Assembly: GCA_965112735.1 (NCBI GenBank)
Contig: OZ218955.1
Coordinates: 806,001-870,000, forward strand
Direction: 5' to 3'
Length of the DNA stretch: 64,000 bases
Source: Phaeosaccion multiseriatum
Taxonomy: Eukaryota > Ochrophyta, other classes
In this document: positions 12,279-25,005 of the stretch, one piece after another
Layout: every line of letters starts with the position of its first letter
Numbering within the stretch: the stretch's first letter is position 1
Program-made: the position numbers and the translations under genes
The notes under the pieces: model-generated
Told to the model about the DNA's origin: nothing
The model's database searches: none
The model's input: the letters and a program-made list of their open reading frames with translations, nothing else

Positions 12279-13252
12279 GAGGAGGAGGAGGAGGAGAGGG
12301 GGTCGGGTCCGTTGATCTGACGCTGACGCAGCAGCCCATCACTAAGGAAGATATGGGAGCAGCGACAGCAGCAGCAGCGGCAGCAGCAGCCTGGGGGGCA
12401 GCTGGTGGTGGTACAGCAGTTGGTGGTACAGCAAGGCCGGAGCAGCATGGTCCCGGGTGTAGGGGCAAGGGAGAGTGGGGAATCTCGCGTGGGGTTGATA
12501 GAGCAGGGGCAGGAGGAGACGGGGGGATAGAAGGGGTCGTGGGACGAAGCCGGGAGTGCAGCAGCAGCAGCACCAGTAAAAGTGGTGGTGGTGGTAGTGG
12601 TAATAGTAGTAGTAGGAGGAGGAGGAGCGGCAGCAGAAGCAGTACGTTTGGTGCTGTTGCGAGACGTGGGGTGGCAGAGGTGGAGTCACTGCTCACCGGA
12701 GGGGCAAGAGGAACAGGAGCAAGATTCAAATCTCCCTCCTCCTCCTCCTCCTCCTCCTCCTCCTCCTCCTCCTCAGGACGAGGGCTTTCCTCCCTCATTC
12801 TGCGCAACGAGTCTCCTCCGGGGGGGTCGGGAATAGGGCCTGCTTGTGCCTCCGGGCTTTCCTCCCTCACCCTTCTCAAGTCGCCTCCCTCAGCGTCAGG
12901 CTCTCGAGCCTCGTCAGGACGAGGGGGCTTATCTTCTCTGTCCTCCCTGACCGCGGCGGGGGCGGGGCGAGGGTCGGGCAGTGCGTTCGCCGCTCTGCTG
13001 CGGCCTTTCGGGTCCTCTCGTTTGCAGCTCCGGCGCTCCCCTCGGCGCCGGCGTGATGGCGGGAGGAGTCCCAGGGCAGTTGGTGATACAACAGTAGCAA
13101 GAGAAGGAGGAGGGGGAGGAGGAGGGGGAGGAGGGGGAGGAGGGCATCCCTTCCGCCTGTGGGGAGGGGACGGGGGGCAGCAAGGTGAGCTACCCTCCCC
13201 CCCCGGGGAGGAGGATAAGAGCCCGAGCCCCAGGCTATGGCTCCTCCCCTAA
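9684..13252 (+). CDS. Cys/His-repeat (WRKY19-like zinc-binding) protein with giant Gly tracts
   Basis: Exons 9684-9830 (basic lead ending AAGVYKRK) and 10148-13252, joined in phase 0; 1083 aa. The joined start holds four tandem units of C-x4-C-x8/9-C-x2-H (CAVPDC...CVAHG, CSVERC...CRRHG, CTVEGC...CVRHG, CSLEGC...CKRHA), each with a GG before the third Cys. This unit is known from stramenopile proteins annotated as WRKY19-like; zinc binding and nucleic-acid binding are inferred. The rest is low complexity: Gln, His and Ser runs, then two Gly tracts at about 11945-12300. The intron has (CAT)n and CTCCA repeats. Six copies of the GCAGTTGGTG motif are embedded. A GTGAGC donor at 13184 could splice to 13264, but AATAAA at 13392 fits the stop at 13252 better. 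Confidence 0.75.
10900..10918 (+). repeat. GCAGTTGGTG motif copy
   Basis: In the Gln-rich part of the Cys/His protein; read QQLVMQQ. A weaker copy lies at 10945-10963. Confidence 0.8.
11618..11634 (-). repeat. GCAGTTGGTG motif copy
   Basis: GCTGTACCACCAACTGC in the Cys/His protein; read AVPPTA beside an Ala run. Confidence 0.8.
12416..12432 (+). repeat. GCAGTTGGTG motif copy
   Basis: GCAGTTGGTGGTACAGC in the Cys/His protein, directly preceded by a similar GCAGCTGGTGGTGGTACAGC; read AVGGTA. Confidence 0.8.
13076..13094 (+). repeat. GCAGTTGGTG motif copy
   Basis: GCAGTTGGTGATACAACAG in the Cys/His protein; read AVGDTT. Another (GAAGTTGGTGATACAGTAG) is at 13284-13302 in the 3' flank. Confidence 0.8.
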
Positions 13253-13889
13253 TGACCTCTCAGCAGGAGCAGCAGGAGTTCCAGAAGTTGGTGATACAGT
13301 AGCAGGAGTAGTAGGACCACTTATGCATGCACACACACGTACACACAGAGAGAGATATTGTACACATTTGTTGTGCTTCCTTCGGCATTGGAAATAAAGA
13401 CTTTAGCCTACAGGAAATAGTTATACGTTAAAAGGTGAAACTCTTCTCTCACTCCCGGCACTGATGATTGAGACAAAAAGGTACTGTAACCCACAGCGCG
13501 CAGTCCATGCACACAGGCGCCTCGTCACAGATGGCACATCAACACACGACAACACCATCCTTCACATCAAAACTTCCACGTGATGGCATTGAGCACCCTC
13601 CGGGCCCACCCCGCCACGCCTCAAGCGAGCTTGTTCCGCTCACTCCACACGCACACACGCACACACACACCCTCTGTCTTGAAATCGCCTTGTTGTGGAG
13701 TTTCTGAAGCCATGTATGAAGTCCCCAAGTCGTTTCTTCCTGCTTCTTCGTGGAGAGCCTTCTTCTCCTCTTCTCCTCCTCCTCCTCCTCCTCCTCCTCC
13801 TCCTCCTCCTCCTCCTCCTCCTCCACACTCTCATTCTCTTGGCTTCCCCCACTTCCTTCTCACGCAGCACCACCACAGCACGACCACAC
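13253..13889. other. Convergent 3' flanks with poly(A) signal
   Basis: Follows the + strand stop at 13252 and faces the Der stop at 13890. It holds AATAAA at about 13392, AC repeats near 13650 and 13330, and a (CTC)n tract at about 13777-13826. No gene is seen. Confidence 0.5.
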
Positions 13890-14304
13890 TTAGTAACTAG
13901 CACTCGCACTGGACTTCGCAGCCCGCCCGGCCTTTGTCCGGTTCTTGACGGCCCCCGGCCCGAGCCTCTCGCTCTTGGACTCTCTCCGCCCTTCTCGGAC
14001 TGTCCGACGAGATGGCGCCTTGGCCAAGCGGCGGAGGCTTGCCCCCTTGGGGACACGCTTCGTCTTGTCGTGATACAGGTTGGCAGGTTGGCGTACCACC
14101 AACCGGGGGCTCATTCCGTAGAAGCCGAACTGGAGTTGGGATGGTTGGTTGGGGGGATGGGGTATGTGTGGTGATGATCACACACGCAAAGATGGGGAGG
14201 GGGAGAGGAATGAAGAGTGAGTGAGTGCGTGAATGGATGAAGGGAGATGGCGGGGGGGGGGGGAAGCGGTAGAGAAAGAGGTGTAATTGCAGCAGCAGCA
14301 ACAG

Positions 14305-14336
<32 letters not shown>

Positions 14337-15508
14337 GCAGCAGGTGGCCTGATCCGTGCGGCATCCCATCCCTCCACCTCGCAATGGCAACGTACGCCCT
14401 CATTCACTCACTCACTCAGTCTCGCTCTCTCTCACTCTCTCACCTCTTCTTGCAGCTTCTTCATGAGGAAGCGCTGATACGAGTCAGGAAGTTCCGTGGT
14501 GTTGGAGAAGAGCGCAAATGATGGAGGGCCGCTCTTGATCTGCACGCAAGCACGCACGCATCAGGAAGGAACGGAAGGAGGAAGCAAGCAAGGAAGGAAG
14601 GAAGGAAGGAAGGAAGGAAGGTGGGCAGGCAGGAAGGCACGAAGAAGGGAGGAAGGAGGGACGGAAGGAATGAAGGAAGAAGGGCAGATGAGCGCAAGAT
14701 CGAAGCAAAGAAGCGACATTCTTTAATTTTGGATGAGAGGATATATATAAATAGTTGAGGAGCCTAGAGGATGAAGGCCACTATACGTAAGTCATCGAGC
14801 GGAAATCCATCCACCACCTACCCACCTGGGTCATGTACTTGAGGCGTATCTGCCTTTTGGTGCCCGGGTGTCTCGGAGGCTGATCGGTGCGGAAAGACAG
14901 ATAAATAGATAGACAGACAGGATAGATTGGTAGATAGATGGATGGATACACAGATAGAGAGACAGACAGATACAGAGAGAACAGAGACAGGGAAAAAAGA
15001 GAATGCAAGAACGAAAGCGAGAGAGAAAAAGAGAGCGAGTGAGTGAGGGAGTGAGTGAGTGAGGAAGGGAGTGAGGGAGGGAGTGACATAGTGGTGAGGA
15101 GTGAGCGAATGCGGGAGGGAGGGAGAGTTAAAAATTGGTGACGGGAGGCCCACCTCCTCACACACACAAACACACACACACAAACACACACACACAAACA
15201 CACACATACACACACATACACAAACACACACACACACGCGCACACACACACACAAACACATACATACAAACACACACACACAAACACACACACAAACACA
15301 CATACAAACACACACACACAAACGCACACACACATACACAAACACACACACACACGCGCACACACACACACAAACACATACATACAAACAAACACACACA
15401 AACACACACACAAACACACATACAAACACACACACACAAACGCACACACACATACACACACACGCAACAAACACAAACACACACAATCACACACACACAC
15501 ACACACAA

Positions 15509-15584
<76 letters not shown>

Positions 15585-16825
15585 CATCTTGAGGCGCTCG
15601 AGTTGCTTGAGCCATTTGTTGAGTTCGGCCGTGCTGACGCGTCTCCTCCAGCGGTCGTGTGCGTCGACGACGGTGGCCATGAGGTCGGGCACGTTCGGGT
15701 TGCGAATGGCACTTAACGCCACCACCTGAGAGCCCGGTGACGGATTGGATGGTTGGGGTGATAGAGCATTTGTATCGTAGTGCCAGAGAGAAGGGAGAAA
15801 GGGGAGGGTTTCAGTTTCAGTCCAATGCGTCTTCCGGTGTTGAAAGTGTATGGTGGCAAGGCATAGTACGACAGAAATAGAGCGGGAAGGAGGGGAACAG
15901 GTATCTGCCAGTGCAGTAGCCAGCAGTGGTGGTGGTGGTAGTGGTAGAAGTAGAAGAAGAAGGAAGAGGCAGTCGATCGGCAGTAGCAGTACCCATAGCG
16001 GGAAGACTTGCTCCCTCCGATACTCACTCACACACTCACTACCTCACTCTCTCCCTTATCCACCCCTCCCCTCCCCTCTCCCTCCCTCCCTCCCTCCCTC
16101 CCTCCCTCCCTCCCTCCCTCCCCCCCTCCCCCCCTCTCTTCCACACGCCTCTACTCTCACTCTACTCACCGGTGGGAAGCTGACGTCAGGCAGCACCTTC
16201 TCAATCTGCCTGCCCACCCCCACTGCGTATTCTTTGAGCCCCACCCCCACAAGATCCGCTTTGTTGGCGCACACAACGAGGGCTCGTCCCTCCTTGGCCA
16301 CCTGGATAGAGGCATATGGACAGAGGGAAACGTGGGCAGAGTAGAGCATGTGGGGGGAGGGAGAGTGGGAGAGAGAAGAGGGGGAGAAGGTGGTAGGTGG
16401 AGGGGCGAGAGGGGGAGGGGGGGGGGTGGGGGGGAAAGAGGGTGAAGGGGAAAAAGGGGACGGGGAGAGAGAGAGCCACAGCGAGAAAGGGAATGAGAGT
16501 GGGAGAGACGGGGACGGGGGAGAGCGAGAAAGAAAAAGAGAAGAAAGTAGAATGAGAGTGGGAGAGACCGGGACGGGGGAGAGCGAGAAAGAAAAAGAGA
16601 AGAAAGTAGAATGAGAGTGGGAGAGACGGGGGCGGGGGAGAGCGAGAAAGAAAAAGAGAAGAAAGTAGAGACCTAAAAAGAAGTTGAGAGGGAGTAGAAT
16701 GGGTGCTAGTGCTCGACCCCCCCCCCCTCCCCACGCACACGCACAACCACACACCCACCCACCCACCCACAAACACACACACTACACACCCACACACACA
16801 CCCACACACACACCCACACACCCAC

Positions 16826-16866
<41 letters not shown>

Positions 16867-19800
16867 CACATACACACACCCACACACACATACACACAAC
16901 ACCCCCCTCCACACAGATATACACACACACATACCTGAGAGGCGATGGTGAGCTCAGTCTTGCGGAACATTCCCTCAGCGCCGTCCAGCACCAGCACCAC
17001 CACCTGTTTCCGCGGGGGGATAATCAGTACGTAAGCAGGTATGTAAAACTCAAGGCAAGGCAAGGCCAGGGACGCTCCTCGGTGTGCCCCAGGTGAGGCG
17101 AAATAAAGGTAATTGAGTCAGTGACCCATTAAGCAAGAAAGCAAGCGCGCTCCTCATCTTACGAGTGGCCCCACCTGAGCTCGACTGATGGCCTGCCGAC
17201 GGAGGGGCGCGGGGGGGGGGGGGGGGGGGGGTGGAGATGAGTACATTGCGCGAAGTGATGCGAGGAAGGAAGGAAGGAAGGAAGGAAGGAGAGGGGCAAG
17301 GGAGGAAGAAATTGAATGAGCGCTTGCAGCAAAGGGAGGGAGAGAGAATATCGTAACGCTTCCACACACGGGGTGAATGAGTGAGCCGCACGTAAGCTTA
17401 TGTACGTACTCGTATGGAGGCTTCTACGGAGGCCTTTTCGAGAGCGTCATCGGTCTTCTTGCGGCTCGAGGAGGCCCTAATGCCCGCCGTGTCCACAAGC
17501 CGCATGTGACGCCCGTCCCACTGAAGGAGGGGAGGGGAGGCAGTGGGGTAGGGAAGAGGAGGGAGGGAGGGAGGGAGGGAGGGAGGGAGGGAGGGAGCGA
17601 GGGTGAGGGGTTGTGAGGGAGGGAGGGAAGGAGGGAGGGGGGGACGGAGGGAGGGAAGGAGGGAGGGAGGCGCGGAGGGAGGTGGAGAGGGAGGGAGGGT
17701 TGACAGGGGAGTGGAAGGGAGGAAGCTCCATCTATGGCCTTAAACCTGCTACATATACCCATATACCTGCCAGTCCACGATGACGGAGTCCCTGGTGAGG
17801 CCCGGGGTGGCGCCCACGAGCGCCCTTCGCAAAGGGCACAGATGGCAGTGGATGGGGGGGGGGGCAGATAGAGAGGGAGAGAGTAAGGAGTGGAAAGAGA
17901 GGGAGAGCAAGGGAAAGGGGAAAATAAAGAGACGTCCGGGTCCGTCCGGGTCCGTCCGGGTCCGTCCGTCCGTCCGTCCGTCCGTCCGTCCGCCCGCCCG
18001 CCCGCCCTGCTGCTTGTCGTTCACACCGCACTGCATGTCCTTCCTACCTGTCTTCGTTGATGATGGCGTTGAGTAGGGAGGACTTGCCCACATTAGGCCT
18101 ACCCACGATTGCCAATTGCACTGCATCTCCCCACCTCGCGGGATCGTTCTCATCCACCTCCTCCTCCTCCTCCACCTCCTCCTGCCCCTCCAGGCCCTCC
18201 CTCTCTCTCTGGTGCTGCTTCTGCTGCTGTATCACCAACTGCTGCTCATCAAATGCCTGCAGTGCCGCCTCGTACTCCTCATAAGGGGGGATGAGCGCAG
18301 CTGCGAGTAGCCCCATCCCGTCTCCGTGCTGGGCCGAAATGGGTACCGCCTCCCCAAACCCCAACCTCGTGCACTCAGCGAGGCAGTCCTCGAGGTACAG
18401 GTTTGTGGCCACCCCCCCTTCTGCTTTGTTCGCCACTAGCAAGATGCTCTGTTCCCTCCTCTTCATTCCCATCCCATCATCATCCTCATCATCATCTACA
18501 CTGCTGGCTCTCCCCGCCCGGGACTCTGCCTGCCCCCGCCGGACCCATTTGGCGAAGTGCTGATCCGCCTCTGTGATGCCGCTCCTGGCGTCGACGACGT
18601 AGAGAACCACATCGGCCACCCGCAGAGCCATCTCCGTCTTGCTGAGGATGCGTGATCCCATGTCCCCGTAGGCCCTCGCCTTTATATCGTCGGCATCGTC
18701 CTCTAGCCCACCTGTTCTCATCCAATCCATCCATCCACCCGACGCGGAAACACACACACACACACACACACACATACACACACACACACAAGGTGTAACA
18801 GCACAACGTTGGATACTCATTGTGACATTTGTAAGTATGGAAAGGTCGTGGGTAGGGGAGTTGGATGGGAAAGTGGAGAGTGGTAGGGGGTTGGCATCGT
18901 TTTGAGACAGATGGTGCAGTCAGACAGGTGGTGCAGTCCGCCCCTCCCTGCATTACAGGGAAGGAGGGGGGTCCTTCGCCTGATAATGCTTCACCCCTGG
19001 AGACTGCGTATCACTTGCCGCTCTCGGTCCTTTCTGTCCGCCCGCCTTGCCTGCTTCCCTTGGCTGCCTTGGCTGCCTGCCTGCCTGCCTGCCTGCCTAC
19101 CTTGCCTTGTCTGCCTGCTTGTCTACGTTGCTTGCTTGCTTGCTTGCTTGCCTGCCTTCTCTGCTTCCTCCCCTGACTGCCCAACCAACCTGTGTCCACG
19201 AGGGTGATATCCATGCCCCCAAAGTGCACGGGGCGCTCGTTAATGTCCCTCGTAGTGCCGGCGATGGGCGTGACGATGGCCTCGGTCCTCCTGCCGCCCC
19301 CTGGAGAGTGCCTGGACAGGCGATTGAAGAGGGTGCTCTTGCCGGCGTTGGGCCTTCCCACTATCGCCACACGGAACTGCGGCCGCAGGATAGGGACGTG
19401 CCACGAACGCAGCTTCTCATTGCCCTCGTCCCGGCGCACGAAGCCTCGAGGCAGGTTCGTCTTGACCGCGTGCTTGACTGCCAGCGGCAGGGGCCCTGCC
19501 TCCCTGCCCGTGCCCGCTCCTCGTCCGGGAGGCCGCCGCCTCTTCTTCCTCTTGCGCCTCTGCGATGCAGCTTTGGGCTCGGGGAACTCAAAACCTCGAG
19601 ACTCCTCGTCGTAATGGTGGTCGAGATCGTCGTACGAAGCCGCAGCCTGTGCTGCGGGTGTGTGTGTGAAGTCTCGCTGTTGTTGCTGACGATGACCATG
19701 ATGATAGCCCACCCCACGGCAGCGGCGAGCTGCTACCTCAAAGTCCCCTCCGATCGCTCCTCCTCCTCCTTCTCCTCTTCGTGCAGCACCCGACAATACC

Positions 19801-20105
19801 GAAAGCTGCGAACCAGTCCATAACCCGCGCGTTGTCGACAGCTGCCGAGTGTGGTGCTGAAGATGCTGCTTCTGGAAGCCCTGGGCTCGGCTGGCGCGCA
19901 GCTGCTGCTCAAAGAAATGCACACAGGGGCACACACGCAGAGCGGACCGGCCTCCACCGCCTCGAACCACGCGATACATACCTAAGCCGAGATGAGCCCT
20001 CCTCCTTGGGCTGGCTGGGGTTGTGGGCTGTCTGTGGCATAGATTTCCGGCCGGTACTCCTCCAAATGCATTCTCCAAACCGAGCACGCCCAATATCGCA
20101 CACAT
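13890..20105 (-). CDS. der: Double-GTPase Der/EngA, organellar type
   Basis: Eleven exons in coding order: 20105-19190, 18711-18048, 17824-17767, 17520-17410, 17192-17175, 17003-16935, 16301-16170, 15725-15585, 14879-14826, 14539-14444, 14129-13890; 832 aa, all phases agree. GTPase 1 has [17 protein letters not shown] and NKAE; GTPase 2 has [20 protein letters not shown] and NKAD; the KH-like end reads [10 protein letters not shown]...YQRFL and ends in a basic tail. Der family proteins assist large-subunit ribosome assembly. About 240 N-terminal residues precede GTPase 1 and are Arg- and Gln-rich, suggesting an organelle presequence. GTPase 1 has Glu in place of the G4 Asp, as I recall for plastid homologues. 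A 18-nt exon (AISRAQ) is required by family conservation. [10 protein letters not shown] in GTPase 2 looks alphaproteobacterial. Confidence 0.93.
15151..15584 (-). repeat. (GT)n microsatellite starting at a splice donor
   Basis: About 430 bp of CA/CACAAA repeats on the + strand. On the coding strand the (GT)n begins directly at the donor of Der exon 8 (ATG|gtgcgtgtgcg). Inside, a unit of roughly 120 bp seems duplicated (compare 15213-15300 with 15333-15420). Confidence 0.9.
16485..16675. repeat. About 59-bp tandem repeat in a Der intron
   Basis: Three near-identical copies containing GAATGAGAGTGGGAGAGAC and AGCGAGAAAGAAAAAGAGAA lie in the intron between Der exons 6 and 7. Confidence 0.8.
17841..17854 (-). 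repeat. Acceptor-side CCATCCACTGCCAT element
   Basis: Lies 16 nt before the acceptor of Der exon 3. Confidence 0.7.
17934..18005. repeat. GGGTCCGTCC / CCGT / CCCG tandem
   Basis: Short tandem units drift from GGGTCCGTCC through CCGT to CGCC in the Der intron between exons 2 and 3. Confidence 0.8.
18226..18242 (-). repeat. GCAGTTGGTG motif copy, exact
   Basis: In Der exon 2 between the two GTPase domains; coding strand CAGCAGTTGGTGATACAGCAG reads QQLVIQQ. Confidence 0.85.
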
Positions 20106-20893
20106 AGTCACGATACGGAGCGGACGGAGGAGGAATGAACGGTAAGAAAAGGACGGATTGCTAGTGCTACAGGGGGTGGGAGAAACCGAGCGTGGAATGG
20201 GCAGAAGGGGTTATTTGCACCGCCTCCCAGTTGGCCCGCTTTTTCCTTCCTTCCTCCACCTTCTCCCCGCTACCCACTCCCCATCTCCTTTCACTCCTTC
20301 TCCCACCCTGCCCCGCGTGCCCTGCTTCTACCTGCCTGGGCGACCATGGTTTAACTCTAACTTTGGTGGAGGCAGTTTTCCTACTCTTTCTCCATCGAGT
20401 GCTATTGGCAACATCAACATGGCCTTTGGAGCAGTACAAGCCTTTTTGTCTGGATCTCCCTTGCACCTGATACATCACCGCTGAAGAGAAGCATGCGACA
20501 GTACTCCGTGCTCTTTTCAGGCTCATGCTTGGCAAACAGCAGCTGCTGCTGCACCAGCTACTAACCTGACAAGACCTTCCCCACTCAATCCTCTCCTCTC
20601 CTCTCTGCCTTCGCTTCAGTGCAATTCTCTGCCGACGCAGGTGTGCCCCTCTGACGATGGTGCGATGCGGTAGTACACTCGCCCTCTCTTGAGATGAAGA
20701 CAGCGCAGAGGCAGGTGTAGTCAGCCCACTATCACCATCTATGAGGTAAACACAAACACGAAAACGATGGAACGTGTGTGCAGTTCTAAGGAGTTGGAGC
20801 AACCCATGGAGGTCTTAAAATAGCCTCACTTGGGGCCCATCGACGCACCATCACGCGACGCGAAAAGGGGAGGGGGAGGGGGAGGGAGGGTCC
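20106..20893. promoter_or_regulatory. Divergent intergenic region Der / WDR44-like
   Basis: 788 bp between two divergent start codons. I found no open frame here with recognisable domains and no coherent exon set; short open frames at 20158-20484 (+) and 20167-20802 (-) look incidental. A purine run (GGGGAGGGGGAGG) sits just before the + strand ATG. Confidence 0.5.
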
Positions 20894-23800
20894 ATGGCGG
20901 AGGAGTATTCCGGAGATGCTCCTCGGCACTCCGCCGGACAGTCCTATGCCTCGAACACCGCTTCTCAGCTGGGCGACGACGGCGAGGACGAATTCTTTGA
21001 TGCCTTGGAAAACGCCAGCAATAGTCCCTACGCCAGCAACAGCTCCCAGTCTCGGCTTAAAGCCACCGAGCAGCCCGGCGAAGCCCTCAAGGGTCCAGCC
21101 GCCGGTGGCGGTAGCTCCATCAGCAGTAGTAGCAGCAGGGGGGGGGACAGCAGCGGCAGTAGCTCGGGCGCTCCGCTACCTGCGCGATTGTCAGAGCTCG
21201 CAATAGACGTAGTGGAGGTAGATGCAGCAGCAGCAGCAGCAGAGGGAGGCGGAGAGGGCGGAGGAGGCCCACTTCCTCCTCCTGCGCCTGCTCCTGCTCC
21301 TGCTCTTCCCAGAAGGGACCACGCCACCCAACCCTTGCCTCCTGTACTACCAACGAGGGTAGGTGGAAGAACAGCAGCAGCAGGAGGAGCAGCAGTTGGT
21401 GATACAGAGGGCTGTGATACCTCCGAGAACACCCCGAGTAGCGACAGAGGAGGCAGTGGGAGGGTAGCCAGGCAAGGTGGTGGGGGCAGCGGCGGCATCG
21501 ACAGCGGGGAACGGCCGAAGGCCCCACCTCCGCTTCCGGCCCGCCCTCACGCCCAGGCTGGTGCAGGCAGGGGAGGGGAGGGAGACGTAGGAGAGGTTTC
21601 CGACGTTTCGGACATTTCAGCTGATGGCGATAGCGACGACGTCAGCTCTGCAGCTGCATCACCAACTGCTGCGGCTCCTTCTCCTACTGCTAGTGCTAGT
21701 GCTAGTGCTTCCGGTGGTGGAATGGGAGGAGGGAGAAGGGAAGAAAGGGATCGGAGAGCCTCGGACGGGTCTGCAGGGGAGAGCAAGTACATGGTCATCA
21801 ATCAAGACACAGGGCAGGTGTTCGATCTAAGAGAGCTGGACAAATACGCCGCCTCGGAGCCCTTCTCCAGCGTAGGCAGCGGGGGGGCGTCGCGATCCAC
21901 CTCTCCCTCACAGGGGCGGGGCGGAGGCACAGGGGGGGGTGGGAGTGGGAAGAAGTCAAAGTTTTCAAAACTTCTCAAGTTCAGCAAGAGTAAGAACAAG
22001 TCGTCAAAAACGGGTGGTGGTGGTGGTGGAGGAGGAGGGGGAGGGGGAGGGGGGCAGGGCTCGCCATATGCGAACGGCTTGTTTACTTCGTTTGATCTCC
22101 CACGACCCCTCAGTCCACCAGGAGGGGCAGCGGCGGCGGGGAGGGGAAGCTTGCCAGGAGGAGGAGGCGTGCGGATAAGTGGTAACTTCCGTCAAGGGGG
22201 AGGCGGCAGTAAGGACGACACTGTGTTTGGAGGCCTCATGCTCCTGCAGGAGAAACACGATCACGTGGGACCCATCTGGACTATGTGCTTTTCGGTGGGG
22301 TGGGGCAGTGAGAGCGGGAAGGGCGCTGTATACTTGGCCACAGGAGGACAGGACCATCGAATAGTGGTGTATGGAGTCGCCGGTGCGAGTGTGGATGACT
22401 CCCATTTTCAGTGGCAGCAGCGACAGCAGCAGCAGCAGCAGCAGCAGGAGCAGCAGAAGCAGCGGCGGCGGAAAACAGAGGAGCAACGAAGGGGTGGTAA
22501 GGGAGGCGGGCAAGGAGGAGAAGGGCACACGGTAGAGGCAGGGGGGGGGAAAGGAGCAAGAGAAGGGAAGAAAAGGCAGTCTATGGTGGGGCTCTTCGGA
22601 GATGAGCCTGTTCGTGTATTTGAGGGCCATACCAAAGACGTGGTTGACCTTAGTTGGAGTCCGAGTGACTTCCTCCTGTCGGCCTCTCTGGACAAGACTG
22701 TTCGCTTGTGGCATATATCGGAGAAGGGCTGCCTGCAGACTTTCGAGCACAGCGACATTGTCACTTCGGTGCACTTCCACCCCAATCTCGAGGTCCACTT
22801 TTTATCGGGCTGCTTCGACAAAAAGATTCGGATATGGCACATTCCCGACCGGAGGGTGCACGAGTGGGGCTCCGTGCCTGAGCTAGTGACTGCAGCCCGC
22901 TTCATAGGGCTGGGGCAGATGATCATGGCGGGGAACAACAGGGGTGAAGTGCTCTTCTTTCACACTGAGGGAATGAGGTAAGGTGGAATTAGAGTGGAGG
23001 GGAAGGGAGAGGAAGGGAGGGGAGCGGAGGGGAGTTGAGTAAGATGAAGTATAGTGGAGGGAAGTGGAGTTGTGAAGAGTAGAGTGGAGTGGGGTGGAGT
23101 GAAGTGGAGTGGAGTAGGATGGAGTGCAGTGGAGGGAAATGGGGTCTGCACGAGTCTGAGGAGGAGTTGGTGGTACGCCCCCCTCAGTCCGTCGGCCCCG
23201 TGTCTGTCTCCTGTGAGTTTCAATATCCCCAACAAAGCACCCCCCACCATCCCCTTCCCCTGTGCCCTGCGTCTACCGCTCTGTGTCTGACTATTCCATA
23301 CTCGGCTTTCGACCTCTACATTCTCACTCGATGTACTCGACTTTCGACTACGTTCTACATTCTACTGCGGAACAGGTACTCCACTCAAATCGAGTGCAGA
23401 AACCGAAGGGGCAAGCTCAAGAGTGGCTGCAAAGTGACGGGCTTTGACTGCCGAAGGGCGACCGTCGCCATCCCAGAGGAGCAACCCGGTGCAGCCCCGG
23501 TCAAGGCAGGGAGGGGCGTCGCAGGTGCGTTCGTTACGTCTCTATCTCTGTGTGTGTCTCTCTCTGTCATTCTCTCTCTCTCTTGTCTCTGAGCATGGGC
23601 GTATGCATGTATGTATGTATGTGTGTATGTATGTATGTATGCATGCATGTAGGTGTGTGTATGTATGTATGCATGTTTGTGGGCTTGTGTGGCGTCGTTC
23701 ACTCTCCCTTTCTTTCCCTTGACCTTTTCGCATTGCCTTCCCCTTCCTTCTTTTGGGAACTCTCAGGAGGAGGAGGAGGAGGAGGAGGAGGAGGAGCAGG

Positions 23801-25005
23801 GAAGAGTAGTCTACCTCCGTCAGGGAGCTCCAAAGCCGGGGGCGGGGGAGCGTCAGCAACCGCAGCAGTAGGAGCAGCGGCGGGGGCTTTGGGCGTTACA
23901 GCAGCAGCAGGGGGCGGTGGTGGTGGTGGTGGTGGTCGTTTCGCGCCCTCTTTGAGCTCTGCCCTGCACTTTGAGCAAATCCTCGTGAGTACCAACGACT
24001 CACGAATACGCATGTACCAGACGGACGATTTCGTGATGAGTGCCAAGTTCAAGGGCCACACCAATCAGTTCCTGCAGATCAAGGCCACCTTTAGTGAAGA
24101 TGGAAGATTCGTCATCACGGGCAGCCAAGTGGGCAAGGTGGGTTGGTGGAAAGGTGGGAGGGAGAGGGGGAGGGAGGGAGAGTGAGAGAGGTACATGAGG
24201 CCTACATACGTGTAGCCTGCCTGCCTGACTGCCGGCCTATACGCCTGCCTGTCTGCCTGCCTGCCCATATTGCCTGCCTGCCTACGGGCCCGTTCTTGTA
24301 TAGTAGTCTTTTGACACTCTCCCCTCCCCTTGCTGTGGCACCTCGTCCCTTCGACCCCCTACTGTGTACCCCCCCTGACACCTTATCCTCCCCTCTGCTC
24401 GTGTATATCATCTCTCTCTTCCACAACCACTTACCCACTCACTCACTCACACACTCACTCACTCATGCACTCCCTCCCTCACTCACTCACTTACTCACTC
24501 ATGGACTCCCATTTTTTTCGTTTGTGCACGCACGCACGCACCCACTCACCCACGAACGGCAGGTTTTCATCTGGTGCACGGAGCGGAGAAGAGGAGACGG
24601 CTCCGGCGGCGGCGGCAAGGGAGAATTTCCCGGGGGGCTGGCAGGCATGGGGGGTGGGGGGCAGGGTACTGGCGGTAACAGTAGTAGCGGCAATGTGCAC
24701 ACGAACAAGCGGTTTGAGAGCTTCGTGGCCACCAAAGCCAACCCGGCCATCGTCACGTGTGCCCAGTTCGTCCCATACAAGGCAGTTCAGGCCGGTCTTG
24801 AGGCCATGCCCTCTCTGCCTGCTTTCAACAGGGGCCGAGGGGCGCCGGCGGAGCGCCCTTCTTCTTCCTCTGGAGGTACCCCTCCTGCTACCCCTGCTGC
24901 TGCTGTACCACCAACTGCTATTGCCAACGCCATGATTGTGACCAGCGACTACGACGGAGTGCTGCGAGTGTATTGTAAGGAGGAAGTGCTCATGAGAAGA
25001 TGCTG

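Noticed and set aside
11460-12320. Glu-rich frame on the + strand
   Set aside because: Same GGA repeats read in another frame; it lacks a link to the conserved N-terminus.
11815-12879. 354-residue Pro-rich open frame on the minus strand
   Set aside because: Antisense shadow of the Gly tracts of the Cys/His protein; the sense frame is joined to the Cys/His domain.
13264-13397. Extra 3' exon of the Cys/His protein
   Set aside because: A donor at 13184 and an acceptor at 13263 exist, but the new stop would overlap the AATAAA signal and the peptide is not conserved-looking.
14093-14104. GTACCACCAACC, looks like a copy of the dispersed motif
   Set aside because: It lies in Der exon 11 and encodes the conserved RLVVRQ of the KH-like end, so protein conservation explains it.
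15158-15508. Long Cys-Val and His-Thr open frames
   Set aside because: They are translations of (GT)n/(CA)n repeats in an intron; the same holds at 5696-6167, 16706-16951, 27552-27817 and 41576-41990.
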